A DNA stretch of 64,000 nucleotides from Sweltsa coloradensis (GCA_024449915.1 JAMZAV010000112.1:1364001-1428000); one strand, 5' to 3'; shown: positions 12,191 through 23,960, counted from the first letter of the stretch. Notes: generated by a model from the sequence alone, not told the origin. Numbers and translations: made by a program.

Positions 12191-14675
12191 CTAAGCAATA
12201 CTTAGTAGCTTGTGTATCAACCTAGCTAACCAAGCTGTGATAGATATTGCACCATCGCTGTACTTAGTTAAGAATAAAGTCGTTTAAAACGCAATACAAA
12301 TTTATGATTAAAATTTTTATAAATAAAAAAGGCCATTCGTTATCATTGAAAATGTCTACATTTTATATATTAAGCGATACCAGCGCATTTTCCTGCTGAT
12401 AATAGCAATGTTGAAAACTGCCATAAAAGTGAATTAGTATTTTACAGCCATCCATCTCTCTCTGGCGCGTATCTCCACAGCGAAGCTGACAAAGTGAGCG
12501 CATACGTTATATTCTGAGTCGTAAACTTCATTATGGCTATAAAACTCTGCTCGTGTATCAAACAGCGCGGGTTATCGCGGTGGGGGGGGGGGGGGGGGGG
12601 GGGGTTCCCACAGGTACTTTTATGTCTTGTTATGAGCGGGAATTATGTTTTCTTATTCATGGCCCCAGGTAAGAAGGGGGTTAGCAGCAAGGCAGCAGTT
12701 GTGTTTGTACGGTGAACTCGTCCGAAATAATTTTGATAATTTTATTAAGGTCTATCTGCTAGTAGGTTTTGATTTTGTTCAGAAGCCTTATCTGAATATT
12801 ATAATAACTGTTCAAATGAGATGCTTTCGTTTATATTTTTATCATTTAACTGTGTATTATTCCAATTTATATACTTTAAGAGCGTTATTATCTCAACAAA
12901 GCGTCATGCATTTTAAACCAGGCATACGACAAAGTCGTTGCTATACGAGGACGAGCCACGTGTTTACGCTGCATTGAATTTGATTTGTTTAAAATGTATA
13001 CGATGTGGAACGTATACTTCACATAACTCTCTCTCTAATTAAACATGATCCTATACTATATTCATGAAATGCCATTATAGAATATCTTGAATATGCATGA
13101 AGTACTTTGGAAAACACAATCTCGAACGGAGCACAATATAAGATTGTAAGGTTTACTCAATCTCAAAGCGAAATTTTGGGAACCTCGATAGTGTACATTC
13201 CGTACACCTTGGTCACTGCCATGCATTCACCGCCTGACATTCAAACATGATTCCTAAGCATCCACAAATTTGTGCTGATGTAAGTTTGAAATTTCAGCCC
13301 AATCAATGAATCCATTCAATGGTTCGACCGTTTTTCGGCGTACAGATATACGACAGAAACACAGAAAAAAAAACTATTTAAATTCCATTGTAATTTGTCG
13401 TTACGCTCCCTATTCTAATTTTTAAAAAACATTGCAAGTTTATGTTTAAATAGTTTCAGTACAAGTAGTGTACGATTAACATAATGTATTCAAGAGTTGG
13501 CTATATGTATACAATATTTAAGGCGATGTAAACCTATTACCCTATGAGTGCTCGATACAAACAATAACACAAATGAACGCACCGTTAATAACAGATTTTC
13601 CCTCTCACAAAACATTAACCAGCCCTCTATAATATTTCAAACCTCTCCCTCATCTTCGCTTATCAGCCCGTTTGACACAATCTCGGTCATTTCGGTCTAC
13701 GCGCGCCTAACGATAGGATAAAGAGGAAGCAGGGGAGGGAGGTACAACCCTCCTCTTATCTTGACGTTTAAATTGTCCCATTTTGTGAATGTTTAGTAAG
13801 AAAATTAGCCCCTCTTAGACACGGGCTAAACTGAATTTCAAGTCAGCTATCTGGGGTAAAACAGATTTGTCAAGAAGATAGGGGCTCGCCCCCAGGGCAG
13901 CGTATCTGTTTTATAGTCGCGTTGTATCGTACTTTCCGTGGAGTAATATCAAATTGTGACTAAAATGTTATTAAAAGAATTTTATGTTTTTTTCTTGTGT
14001 TGCGCCTTACAAGCTAGGTTCCGTATATGTACACTACTAAGAAGCTGATATAAAAAAAATATTTTTATAAAAACAAAAATCGGAAAACAAACTGTGGTTA
14101 ACAACGCTGGTGGACAGTTTATTCAAACACGATCTTTTTAAGACATTGCATATTTTAATGTACAAAATGAAACTGCATTTTTCCTACTGGTTTTACTTTC
14201 TTAAATTTTCAGGACAATATTTATAATTTGTGTTAAAAGTTTTTAAATAAAACTGTAATTTTATATTATGCGTGGGTAGAACAACCCTTTTCTTTTCTGG
14301 TTTGGTAAATATGCGTGATTTCAAAATTGCACATCAAAGCCTATTTTTAAAATGCCAGGAATTTTGGAATATCTCTGCTTTCTTATGAAAAAATTTAAAT
14401 AACAATGTGATCTTACATTAATTTTTTTTACAAAATGAATATATATTATTTTGTATTTTGGCCACCCCTAGAAAGCCAGCGACGACTCAAACTCTTTAAA
14501 ATGTTAGTCGTCGTAAGAGTTCGTTGCTAAGTGTCTCAAAACAAATTCCTCTCCTAGAAATGGTCAAATTTATTAACAACATTCTTGTATTGTGTTAGCA
14601 CTTGTTTAAAACAATAGCATTTCGTAACGAAATTAAAAACCATGGAGAACAAACCGCTCTATGCACCAAAAACGC
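12191..14675. other. Unassigned stretch without a supported gene
   Basis: Contains a poly-G run at 12582-12604. At 12926-12966 there is a degraded arm (CAAAGTCGTTG, ACGAGCCACGTGTT) of the fold-back family seen at 36534-36711. No open frame has splice or family support. Confidence 0.4.
12582..12604. repeat. Poly-G tract
   Basis: An uninterrupted run of about 23 G. Length in any assembly is likely unreliable. Confidence 0.95.
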
Positions 14676-14722
14676 TCCTCCACCAACGCGTCTGTAAAGA
14701 GTATTCGCAAAGGGGCCTCTTG
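14676..14722 (+). mobile_element. Degenerate Helentron-like 3' end
   Basis: GCTCCTCCACCAACGCGTC, then a GTATTCGC segment and GGGGCCTC, aligning with the subfamily B terminus (GCTCATCCATCAACGCG ... GCGGCCTAG). Only the terminus is recognisable. Confidence 0.5.
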
Positions 14723-15040
14723 AAAGCTTACTTGTATCTCCCATGTGTACCGACTTGGGCTGAGTACAGCAGCCTCTGGAGAAAGTCAACAACAGGTCCC
14801 AACCCCCCCGCTTGGCTAAGCGATTTGTTCCCGACATTGAGGGTGGGGGGTTGGGAGGGGGACAAACACGCACGGATAACCAGCACAACACGACAGCCAG
14901 TTGTCTTCGGTGACGCGGAAAATGACGTCATAGATTAACATTTAATGTCATCTTGTGTAAAACGGACGAGATTGCCTCTGCAAGTTGGAGAGGTTTACTG
15001 GGCGGGCTGCTCGAGACTGGGCAAATATTAACACATAGTA
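14723..15040. other. Unassigned GC-richer spacer
   Basis: Has C and G runs (14800-14870). The overlapping ORFs on both strands have no family resemblance that I recognise. Confidence 0.35.
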
Positions 15041-15559
15041 TTGGATGAGCGCGTAGCGAAGATTCCATTTCACTACACTGGAGAAACAAATCCGGAATGT
15101 TTTTTCTTCTTCTTTTCTTTCTGTTTGTATTTTTGTGTGTTTGTTAACTCAATTCCGGCTAATCGATACTCCAATTGCGATTCAAATTTCTAGAGGCCTT
15201 CTTCGAAATCCCTGAACTTAGAACTGCCACGTTTTTGAGCGCAATCGATTCTCATGAAAATCGCAATTTTAAGATTTTTTTCGATTTAAAAAAAATGTCT
15301 ACGACTTATAATACCTACATGCTTTATTCGATAGAAAAGATTTTTCACAGAACCTTAATTTTATGAAAATTAATTATTCGTATGTAATTTGAGCGCAATC
15401 GAAAAATTATTTCTCATGTAAAGCGAAATTTTACGATTTTTTAAAAATTTCTTCGACTTTAACACCTACATGTTCATCCGATTGTAATAATTTATTCAGA
15501 AACCTTAATTTTATGAATTGACATTTTTGTGTGAAATTTGAGCGGAATCGAAAAATGCC
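15041..15559 (+). mobile_element. Helentron-like subfamily A, 3'-truncated copy
   Basis: Begins with TTGGATGAGCGCGTAGCGAA and the CTACACTGGAG block, and passes through two internal modules. It loses similarity near 15559, before the 3' hairpin terminus. Confidence 0.8.
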
Positions 15560-15965
15560 TTTACTAACGATTTATTTATGTTTTGTTTTGTTGATGAGAA
15601 CGATAATTGAAACGAAGAAGAATGTAGCTATGGGTTGCAATATATTTAAGAGTAAGTTCAGAAATTCAAATGATAATATAATGTATTATGTGAAAAGGTA
15701 AGTGAGCATGAAGCAAGAAATAGGCGAGAGAGAAGAACGGTCAAAACTATTTGTGCATAGGGGGAAAAAAGCTGAGAAATGTGAAATATTTGCCAAGTGG
15801 TCGTAGCGTACGAGCATTGGTACGAGGGGTATACAATACATACGGGAGAAAAATAGCAAGAGAGTAGAAAATGTCACCAACAAGTACAAATAAAATTGGG
15901 AAAGGAGATACCGTAGCAAGAAATGCCCAAGAACTAGTTACACATAGTGGTCGGAATGTTCAAGG

Positions 15966-15968
<3 letters not shown>
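15560..15968. other. Unassigned
   Basis: AG-rich on the plus strand. No supported gene. It leads into a (CT)n tract. Confidence 0.35.

Positions 15969-16016
<48 letters not shown>
15969..16016. repeat. (CT)n microsatellite
   Basis: About 24 CT units followed by CCTCCCTCCCTC. Confidence 0.97.
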
Positions 16017-16018
<2 letters not shown>

Positions 16019-16130
16019 AACCTCCCTCCCTCCCTCATCCGTTCCATCCTCTCATTTATGAACCAACCACCTCCCGACCTTCGCCGTTCCATCTCTTATT
16101 CATGTGTGTAAACAACGCTCTAAGACAAAT

Positions 16131-16165
16131 ACATGTCTGGTCTGGGAGACATCCCACAAACATAG
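16131..16165 (+). repeat. Short direct repeat, left copy
   Basis: Contains ACATGTCTGG, TCTGGGAGACATCCCAC and AAACATAG. A near copy lies at 16758-16795, just beyond the right end of the hAT-like element, so the two flank that element. Confidence 0.85.
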
Positions 16166-16223
16166 GAGCAATTGGTTACAGGTACAGTCCACATAACACA
16201 TGTGTGGTACAGTCCATGCCATA

Positions 16224-16751
16224 CAGGCGCGAAGGAACGTTTTGAAAAGTAGGGGGGTCAATCCATCAGTAGGTTTTGAGGGCGGAAGCTGGGGTCTGGG
16301 GCAAAGCCCCAGCCACTGGAGGCCGTTTCGCCGAAGGCGCCATTTTTGTCCACTATACTACAATGATTTCGTCATGTTTTAACTGCACTCGGACTCTGTA
16401 AACGATGTTTTATAGCAACTATCTGCAATCTAAAAACTCAAAACATGAACGTGAAGTAACCCATTTTAGTAATTTTCAACTTAATCTTTTATGTTAAATA
16501 AATAAATAAAAATAAATAAATTGTATTTAGAGTCTACCCACTCAGTTATATAACTGATTTTCAGTGGGGGACAGTAAATCAAAGCGACTAAGCCTACCTT
16601 GTAGGCTTAGTCGCTATGACGAAGCACACAGGTAAACATATTCGTTTTACCAAGGTGACTGTAGAATTGTATGTGTATGTGCATGTTTACTACAGAAGTG
16701 GGGGGGGGGGGTCAATTCCCCCCATTCTCCCCCCCCCTTCCTACGCGCCTG
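16224..16751 (+). mobile_element. hAT-like non-autonomous element, copy 2, with nested insertion
   Basis: Left end CAGGCGCGAAGGAACG, right end CCTTCCTACGCGCCTG with poly-C inside it. Flanking 8-mers are ATGCCATA and ATTTCATA (6 of 8 match), a decayed target duplication. Its interior matches copy 3 (23453-23851) in reverse: CACTCGGACTCTGTAAACGA and TCGTTTTACCAAGGTGAC occur in both. It is 129 bp longer than copy 3, and the extra length is accounted for by a retroposed tail at about 16497-16615. Confidence 0.8.
16497..16615 (-). mobile_element. Retroposed LINE/SINE tail nested in hAT copy 2
   Basis: Reading the minus strand: a perfect 15-bp stem (AGCGACTAAGCCTAC, loop AAG, then its complement), TTGATTTACTG, CAGTTATATAACTGAGTGGG, TAGACTCTAAATACAATTT, and an (AAAT)n tail. 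It matches the element at 38860-39062 except for the 5' palindrome. hAT copy 3 lacks this block at the same site, so this is an insertion. Confidence 0.8.
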
Positions 16752-16757
16752 ATTTCA

Positions 16758-16795
16758 TACATGTTTGGTTTGGGAGACATCCCACAAATATGTAG
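16758..16795 (+). repeat. Short direct repeat, right copy
   Basis: ACATGTTTGG, TTTGGGAGACATCCCAC and AAATATGTAG, near-identical to 16131-16165. Confidence 0.85.
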
Positions 16796-17278
16796 CAAAA
16801 AATTATTTCCCCAATTCTCCACCTAGTCACATAAAATATGAATTACAGTGGTGGACTTGTTTTAAAGCAGCTACCAAGCCAAACCTGTTATAATGTGACT
16901 AAAGCACGTACTGCCTGAGTCGTCCGCCAACAAAGTTTTCATTGACATGTCACATATTTTGTTTTCGATCGGAGTATACGTTGTTATTACAATTGGGCAG
17001 TTTCTGCATCACTCGATGCACAAGTCCGATGAAATCAACATTTTCTTCAACCGTCTGCACACAACCCAGCAGGCGAGGCTAAGCCAATAGGATCTCTTTC
17101 GATCATGCGGGTTGTATATATTAATAAGGTTTACTTCTGCTTATTATATGTATTGCATGTTTTGTTGTTTGTGAACATTTAATGTATTCTAGGACGAAAG
17201 AAAACCACACATCACTTCATAGAGACAAACCCGTTTCCGCCCTCAGGATATAACAAACAACAGAAACTAACCTGGTAA
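16796..17278. other. Unassigned
   Basis: No supported gene or repeat. Confidence 0.35.
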
Positions 17279-18019
17279 TTGGATGAGCGAAGCGAAGACT
17301 TCAATTTGCCTTTGTGTTTTTTGTTTTTTTTTTCACTTACGTTATCACAAGAAAAATAGCTCGGGTGTTTTGTTTTTGTTAGTTTTTTGTCTGTTTGTTC
17401 GCACTCTACCGGCCAAACGGCATATGCAATCTTGACGAAAATTGGAGGGGAACCTTCGAAATCTCTGAACTTAGACTTGCCACGCTTTTGGGTATAATCG
17501 ATCAAATATTTCTTATGATTTTCGTACTTTTACGATTTTTTTCATTTTTTAATGAGATATTTTCGTGATATTTGGCAAACGGCTACTCCGATATTGATGA
17601 AACTTTATAAGAACGTTTAAAATCACTGAAATTATATATGTTGTGATTTTTTAAGACATTTGAAAAAATATTTCTTTTAGAAATCGTACTTTTACGATTT
17701 TTTCCCCGGTTTTTAATACGATGTTTTCGTGATATTTGGACCGATTCTGACCAAACGGGTGGGGCTACAACGTTCATTTTTTACATTGACATAAATATTA
17801 TGGTGATGTAGTGTCTCTTTTAAGAAAAAGTTGAAAAAGTTGGTCAAAATCATAGAAATAAAGGTTTTAATATAAGCCTTTTACAGGTGTATAATGAAAT
17901 CAAGTAACTATAGAAAAAGTAATTTGATTCCACATTAAAACGTAATCATTGGACAGAAATATTTCAAAAAAAGCTCATCCATCAACGCGACTGGGAAAAG
18001 CGTCCACGAAGCGGCCTAG
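17279..18019 (+). mobile_element. Helentron-like subfamily B, full-length copy
   Basis: 5' end TTGGATGAGCGAAGCGAAG. Interior has CTCTACCGGCCAAACGGCAT, two modules with GATATTTTCGTGATATTTGG, and the GTTGAAAAAGTTGG block. 3' end is CTCATCCATCAACGCG, then GAAAAGCGT and GAAGCGGCCTAG. It has no coding capacity. Confidence 0.8.
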
Positions 18020-18382
18020 TAATTAACTATACAATATAAAATCGAATAAGTGGGAGTGGGACATCCTTCAAGGTTGATAATGACAATATCTGGTTGAGTG
18101 GTGTTCTTCACGTTTGTGCCTAGATTGCCGGGCTCAGCGTTTCTTCTTCTTGATCTTCATCATGCAACTGCTCTCACAGACATAACTCTCTCTTTCCTGT
18201 CTTCCCACGGCTTCACTTAAATCACAGAATGAAATTCTTTCAAAGGAGAAGCAGAAGCATATTCCTCAATTTTGTCTTAATTTTTTTTTTAATTATGAAA
18301 GTTTGGCCAAGAAGTAATAAATGAACGAGCATGTGTTTTTGCTTGCATATACATACAGTTCCGGGTGTGAAACCCCCAAATA

Positions 18383-18470
18383 AAATTTCTCGATTTGGTT
18401 AGTCGGGAAACACTCCCGTAGGTGTAATTATTTTTTACTACAATTCCGAAATTACAAAAGTCCACCCCAA
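18383..18470 (-). mobile_element. Family F SINE tail, copy 2 (truncated)
   Basis: Minus strand: TTTGTAATTTCGGAATTGTA, then TAATTACACCTACGGGAGTG and CGACTAACCAAATCGAGAAA. The tRNA-like head is missing. Confidence 0.8.
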
Positions 18471-18538
18471 CCTTTCAAAACCTAAAAAAAAAATCATTCA
18501 GATGTTTAATTCAGCTACAATTAAGAGATTAAAATGTA

Positions 18539-18645
18539 CCCGTCCTGATGGTCTAGTGGTTAAGACGCTCACCTGGAATGTGGGAGACCCGTGGCTCGAA
18601 TCCCGGTTGGGGCGGAAATTTTAATTTCTGAATTGTAGTAAATAA
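18539..18645 (+). mobile_element. Family F SINE head, copy 3 (tail truncated)
   Basis: A tRNA-like head: GATGGTCTAGTGGTTAAGAC as D arm, stem CTCAC/GTGGG around loop CTGGAAT (anticodon GGA, serine-like), and TGGCTCGAATCCCGG as B box. The body AAATTTTAATTTCTGAATTG is shared with the inverted fragment at 18383-18470. Confidence 0.75.
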
Positions 18646-19648
18646 CCCCAAATAAAACATCAGTTCTCTCGTACACTCTTAACTTAACTTAACTCTTACA
18701 AAATCGTGAAAATATGCAATCATGAAAGACAAAAGTACGTCAGGAGAATATTATTAAAGAATAAGTAGTATGTTAACCATGTTTTGAAGAAAAACCCGTT
18801 CGAGATTAAGTCTTATCACGTGGTTTAATGGAGGCAGTGAAAGGAGAATAATAAAGTTCGCATGAACGCCCCCAGTAAAAAGGGCAATATAAGCCTGGAA
18901 ACACGACACCGTTAAACGCATGCGTCTTTTTATGACATGAATTTTGATGTGGGTTTACATGCTAAGAAACCTTCATGTAATTAACGAGCTTAGCCCAACA
19001 TAACGATCTGTTATTTAGTAGGCCACCACGTAAAGCAATTAGGAGTAAGTTTACACTAAGGTAAAACCGTTTATTCATCGCACATAACGCGACGCTCATC
19101 AACAGCAGAATTTAATTATCTCTTGAACATTTAGATGTACGTTTCTAAAATTTTAACAGGATGTACAAAACGTTCACTTTAAACCACATTTTAAAATTCA
19201 CGAATTTCTCACATCTAGTTTTTTAATAATCACATTCATTCTTCTATGCAACGTCGCAATTTTCTCAGTCCACGTCGTCGGCTTCTCTTGTCTGTGGTAC
19301 ACGTTATAAAACCACGCGACGCAATGATTAATGCACCGGTGGAACAACTGACGCTACCAAGGGGTAAAAACAACACCTCACCTACCTTGGCTCGAGTCCC
19401 TGGGGAAGCGGAACCTGGGGTGGGTCAGTTGAACACGGTCAGCCCTTGAATAAGACACGCGTGTTGAGGTGGAAAGGGGTAAAGTGGACAAGGGTTAAAC
19501 AGCTCTTCAAAATTCAATTAATAGAGCAGGAGATGGGGTGGGGTGTACGTCTCCTGGATGACGCGTATGTTCGATACGATAACCTTATGTAAAGTACAGT
19601 TCGGTTTAATCATTGTCCACGTAGTTTTCTTTATCCATTACTAGTTAT
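18646..19648. other. Unassigned
   Basis: A 67-residue open frame at 19246-19449 has no recognisable family and no splice support. Nothing else is seen. Confidence 0.35.
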
Positions 19649-20419
19649 TTGGATGAGCGTAGCGAGCGAAGCGAAAACTTCAATTTCACTGACCCCCCCA
19701 AAAAAATTTAGCTCCAATGTTTTTTTTTTCTTTTTTTCCCTCTGTTTTTTTCGCTTCGATTCCGGGGAAACGGGATATGCGATCTTGATGAAAATTTGAG
19801 GGGAACCTTCGTTTTCTCTGAAATTAGAGGTGTATTGTTTTGGGGGGGGGGGACAATCGAATAAAAATATTTCTTATGATTATCGTATTTTTTACGATTT
19901 TTTTCGATTTTTAGTGCGATATTTTCGTCACATTTGGGCCGATTCTGACCAAACGGGTGGGGGGTACAACGTTCATATTTCACATGGCTTAAGATTATGG
20001 TGTTGAAGTACCCTTTTAAAGAAAAATTGAAAAAGTTAGCTAGAATCTTTTAGAAAAAAGGTTTTAATATTAGTTTTTTTAATTTTTTTGTGCGATATTT
20101 TCGTCACTTGGACCGATTCTGACCAAACGGTAGACTACAACGTTCAGATTTCACATGGACATTAAAGTTATGAACCTTTTGAAAGAAAAAGTTGAAAAAG
20201 TTAGTCAGAATCCACAGAAACAAAGGTTTTAATATGAGTTTTTTGAGGTTTATAATACCAATTAACAAGTATAACAATAGAAACTTGACAACAATCACCT
20301 ACAATGCATTCAAAAAGCACTTGCAAAGGAAAAGTGCAAACAAACGCAAAAAACGCAAACAAAAAACTTACAAAAAACCGCTCATCCATCAACGCGGCGG
20401 GACTTTAGCGTTTTCCTAG
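19649..20419 (+). mobile_element. Helentron-like subfamily B, full-length copy
   Basis: 5' end TTGGATGAGCGTAGCGAGCG. Interior modules have GATATTTTCGTCACATTTGG and GACCAAACGG. 3' end is CTCATCCATCAACGCGGCGG, then TTTAGCGTTTTCCTAG. The 3' terminus is like subfamily A while the body is B, so the ends are exchangeable or converted. Confidence 0.8.
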
Positions 20420-21170
20420 TTTTATTTTATAATTTTAATGTTAAATATTGTGAGAAGATTTTGGCATGAAGATATGTACAACTATTTCAAACCCTGTTGC
20501 TGCATTTATAATACTTTTTATACTGATAATTTGGCAACAGAAAATAAGTGTCTTGATGAGTTAATATAATTATTTTAAATTAATTTAAACATTTATAACT
20601 TGAAGATTAATTTCTTAAAGAAGAACGTAGTGTTATGAACTGAAACAAGAGATATCGTACAAATGATTTCCTTAGTCGACTTCTTCTAAAAATCCGACAG
20701 CATAATATTTACAAAATTTAGATCAACACACCTATCAACAAGCACGGGTGCAGAAGTACCCAAAATATTAATAAGCTGTTGGCGAAAAAGAGCAAATCAA
20801 ATAACATTTGATCGTTCGTTGAAATCTTTGGTGGAGGTGCCGAGTACAGAAAACTGACACCTTAAACATATCGTCTTATTCCCTTGATCCCAAGGTTACT
20901 AGAACATTAATTATCAACCTTGTTGGTAGCATTAATAAAAAAAACAGGATTTCAAGCGGAGGTCCTGTTCGTTTTTTTAAATCGTGAGACGTGACTCACG
21001 CACAGACTGGCGGACAGAAAATTAATGCATATAAAACCGTACCCGTAACCTGAAAAGCGTTTGCAATATGCAGACAGTGTTCATTAAAAATCACAAGTTT
21101 TAGCTTGAAGATGGGTATACCTGCGTGACGAAGTCCACGATGATGGCAAAATCACAGAAAGTGCATTACC
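20420..21170. other. Unassigned AT-rich sequence
   Basis: No supported gene. A GGTGGAGGTGCCG string at about 20829 resembles part of a tRNA-derived repeat. Confidence 0.35.
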
Positions 21171-21818
21171 TTAAAGGGGCTAAAAACCCCAAAAAATATT
21201 TTTTACCACGTGATCAATAGCACAATACTACACTTAAATGACCATTTAAAAATTTATATCTTGTAACTGTGATTTAACACGAATCTTTTAATTTTTTTGA
21301 TCCAGAAATTGGCGAAAATTGGTGTTTTGGAAAATTTCCTAAATCGGCTTTAACCTGCTTCTTTTTGGTCCACATATATACTAGAGCATAGTACCAATCT
21401 AAAATGCCCCTTTATAACATCGTGTCTTGAAACTGCCCAAATATACCCTCAAACACGCAAAAATATGCATTCCAAAATCACACCCCATCTTGGTAATCAG
21501 CATATTTTGACCGAACTACTTGCCCAAATTACAAAACAAAATATAGAAAATTTACAGAAAAGGCTGTCGAGTACGTCAATAATAGACAACATTTTTTTGG
21601 ATCAAAATCCTCCAAGGTCACGGGGCATAAAGATCGTCCCCATGTTATTTCTTATGGGAGATTTTTGCCGATGGGACCTAGCTCGAAAAATGTCATGTTT
21701 GACAATTTTTTGGGAGGTCTTGGTGGCCCCAAAAATTTTTCTGTTAATTGCTAAATTCGTTTCGAGTTAGCCTGAATGAAATATATTTTTTGAGTTTAGC
21801 GGTTAAATACCCCTTTAA
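21171..21818 (+). mobile_element. TTAA-flanked non-autonomous DNA element, copy 1
   Basis: A 640-bp element bounded by TTAA at both ends (21171-21174 and 21815-21818). Termini are imperfect inverted repeats: AGGGGCTAAAAACCCC at the left against the complement of GCGGTTAAATACCCCT at the right, each continuing into an AAAAAATATATTT-like block. A TTAA duplication is the mark of piggyBac- and Kolobok-type transposition; which one is open. The 101-residue ORF inside is not preserved in the sister copy. Confidence 0.75.
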
Positions 21819-22926
21819 AAACGCGAACACAATTCTATGTGTTTTTCTACTTCTTTCCCCAGCAGTGTGAATAAATCTTATAATCTGTTCCATCAAAGTA
21901 TGGAACAAATACGAAAGAAATCGTTAAAACTCACTCAACGCGCCAACGCGCGTGAAATTTTACAAAGCCATTCCTTCACATATTGAATATTTTATTCATT
22001 TCCATATAATGAAAATTTTTCGCGTTTCGTGCTCTCACCCGACGTGACATCGACAATGGTTCGAGTACAAAGAAATCCAGGATGCAGTGGCTAAGTGTAA
22101 GAGAACGCGAGTCGCGAGAACTCTGCCCAACAGATTGTGCGACACGCTGCTCAAATATATCGAGTCGCGTTTAGGGTCGAACGTATCAATTCGATTATGT
22201 ACAGGAAATTAACCAATTTAAAATCCCATGAAAAGGAATGATTCACAAGCGATTTTTTTTTTCGTTTTTCGCGTCGTTGGGCAAAAACAGCCGAGCGGGC
22301 TTAGATAAGGTTCCAAGAGATCATCCAGCCAATCCTCTATGATGACGAAGACGACGACAACGACAACGACGACAAAAGCAACAATATTTTTTACAAAACA
22401 AAAATAAGATTTTATATCCACGCTTCACGAAAGATCATTGTTGTGAGTTTGTGACACATCTAAAGGCGTATCCCAAAGCTCACTTTGCCGCAGTCGAGTG
22501 GCGTATTTTGACTTACTCGACACTGCTCAACGTTGACAGTGACGTCACCAGGCGGTAGTGGTAGGATGTGAGCTAGCTGTGAGTTGGCTGGCGATGGGTA
22601 CACAGACTGGATTTATTTTTGTTCTTTACACCTCGATTATTCAATTTTACTATGCGAGTCAGGGTGAAGTACAATTGCAAAAACCCATACTTTATGCGGA
22701 ATTCGATCCTGCGCCCCTTGCTAAGATGTGCATTGGATGAGTCACCGCGAACGGTCTCATAGACTCGTATCTCATAAAATAAAATTACGAAAGGTCTTTA
22801 ATTTTTAGAAATACTGGGTGTTTTTTTTAATATTAACTGGCCGCTCCGTGCGCCATTGAACCAGTGTTGACCCCTGGGAAAATCACTGTGACCAAAAAGA
22901 ACCAGGGTCTCGGAATCTCCTAACTA
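21819..22926. other. Unassigned
   Basis: Includes a GACGAC-rich stretch at 22335-22375 that explains the poly-valine reading on the minus strand. No supported gene. Confidence 0.35.
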
Positions 22927-23168
22927 AGGTCAATGTTTTTACATAGCACGCTACATCGCTCCTCTCTTGGTTAATGTTTTCACATCGCACGCTACATCGC
23001 TCCTCTCTAGGTCAATGTTTTCACATCGCACGCTACATCGCTCCTCTCTAGGTCAATGTTTTCACATCGCACGCTACATCGCTCCTCTCTTGGTCAATGT
23101 TTTCACATCGCACGCTACATCGCTCCTCTCTAGGTCAATGTTTTCACATCGCACGCTACATCATCCTC
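22927..23168. repeat. 41-bp minisatellite, about six units
   Basis: Unit built from GGTCAATGTTTTCACATCGC, ACGCTACATCGCTCCTCTCT and A. Units differ by only a few bases. Because 41 is not a multiple of 3, the open frame across it shows the unit in rotating frames. It is unrelated in sequence to the 41-bp array at 9.6 kb. Confidence 0.95.
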
Positions 23169-23452
23169 TCTGATGCGTGAGATTCGGTTTGTTTTATAGA
23201 CCGCTTCACTTCTAACAAGATGCTTTGCACTCAACAGATCTTAGTCCGGGGAACCACCGTGAAGAGGGATTCCCTGCTTTACTTACGGCCGGTTAGAGTT
23301 TATAGTTCAGGGCACTGACACCGCCGGCAGCACCGGCGACGTGTCCAGAGATCTTATTTCCTACATGTTCTTTGGAGAGTATTTTACAATTTGTGTGTGG
23401 CCTAATCAGTGGGCTTCAGCTCTATGGACTTCAGTTTGCCGTCCGCAGTGGC

Positions 23453-23851
23453 CAGCGTCGTAGGAACCGTTTGGGGGGGGGGGGGGGCAAAACTAACGTG
23501 AGTTAAATAATAATCCCAGAATTTCTGTAGTAAATAGTTGCACATACACTTATACAATTTGACTGTCACCTTGGTAAAACGAATATTTTTGCCTGAATGC
23601 TTCGTCATTGCATTAAATATTAGGTTGAAATTTACTAAAATGGGCCACTCATTTTTTGAGGTGTTAGATCAAAACATCGTTTACAGAGTCCGGTCCGAGT
23701 GCAGTTACAACATGACAAAATAAAATAATGTAGTATGGCTAAAAAAACGTCTCCTGTAAAAGGGCCTCCGGCGACTGGGGCCCCCAGACCATTCCCAAAT
23801 CTGCTAATAAATCCCCCCCCCCCCAACTTGCAATACGTTTCTACGCGCCTG
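23453..23851 (-). mobile_element. hAT-like non-autonomous element, copy 3
   Basis: A 399-bp copy in the opposite orientation to copy 2. Left end CAGCGTCGTAGGAACCG with poly-G, right end poly-C then TTTCTACGCGCCTG. Flanking 8-mers are GCAGTGGC and GCATTAGC (6 of 8). It appears to represent the uninterrupted form of copy 2. Confidence 0.75.
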
Positions 23852-23960
23852 GCATTAGCTTATATGGTTAGGGCGCTGGTCCGAAGCGTATCGCTCTACG
23901 AGGACGTGGGTTCGATAAGGCATGTTTGTTTTATCGTCCTTCATCATAATGTAACACTCT
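23852..23960 (+). mobile_element. tRNA-headed SINE (family E), copy 1
   Basis: A-box-like TAGCTTATATGGTTAGGGCG and B-box-like GTGGGTTCGATAAGG with GGTCCGAAGCGTAT between. The same order occurs in reverse at 30590-30695. The hAT-like copy 3 abuts its first bases. Confidence 0.6.

Noticed and set aside
14595..14938. Overlapping 98-residue ORFs on both strands
   Set aside because: They arise from a stop-poor, GC-richer spacer and the degraded end of a Helentron-like element; no family recognised.
23402..23608. Minus-strand frame ending TLATADGKLKSIELKPTD as the end of a host gene cut by a transposon
   Set aside because: The end looks protein-like, but the frame upstream is the poly-G end of the hAT-like element, and beyond the element's other end lies a SINE rather than continuing coding sequence.
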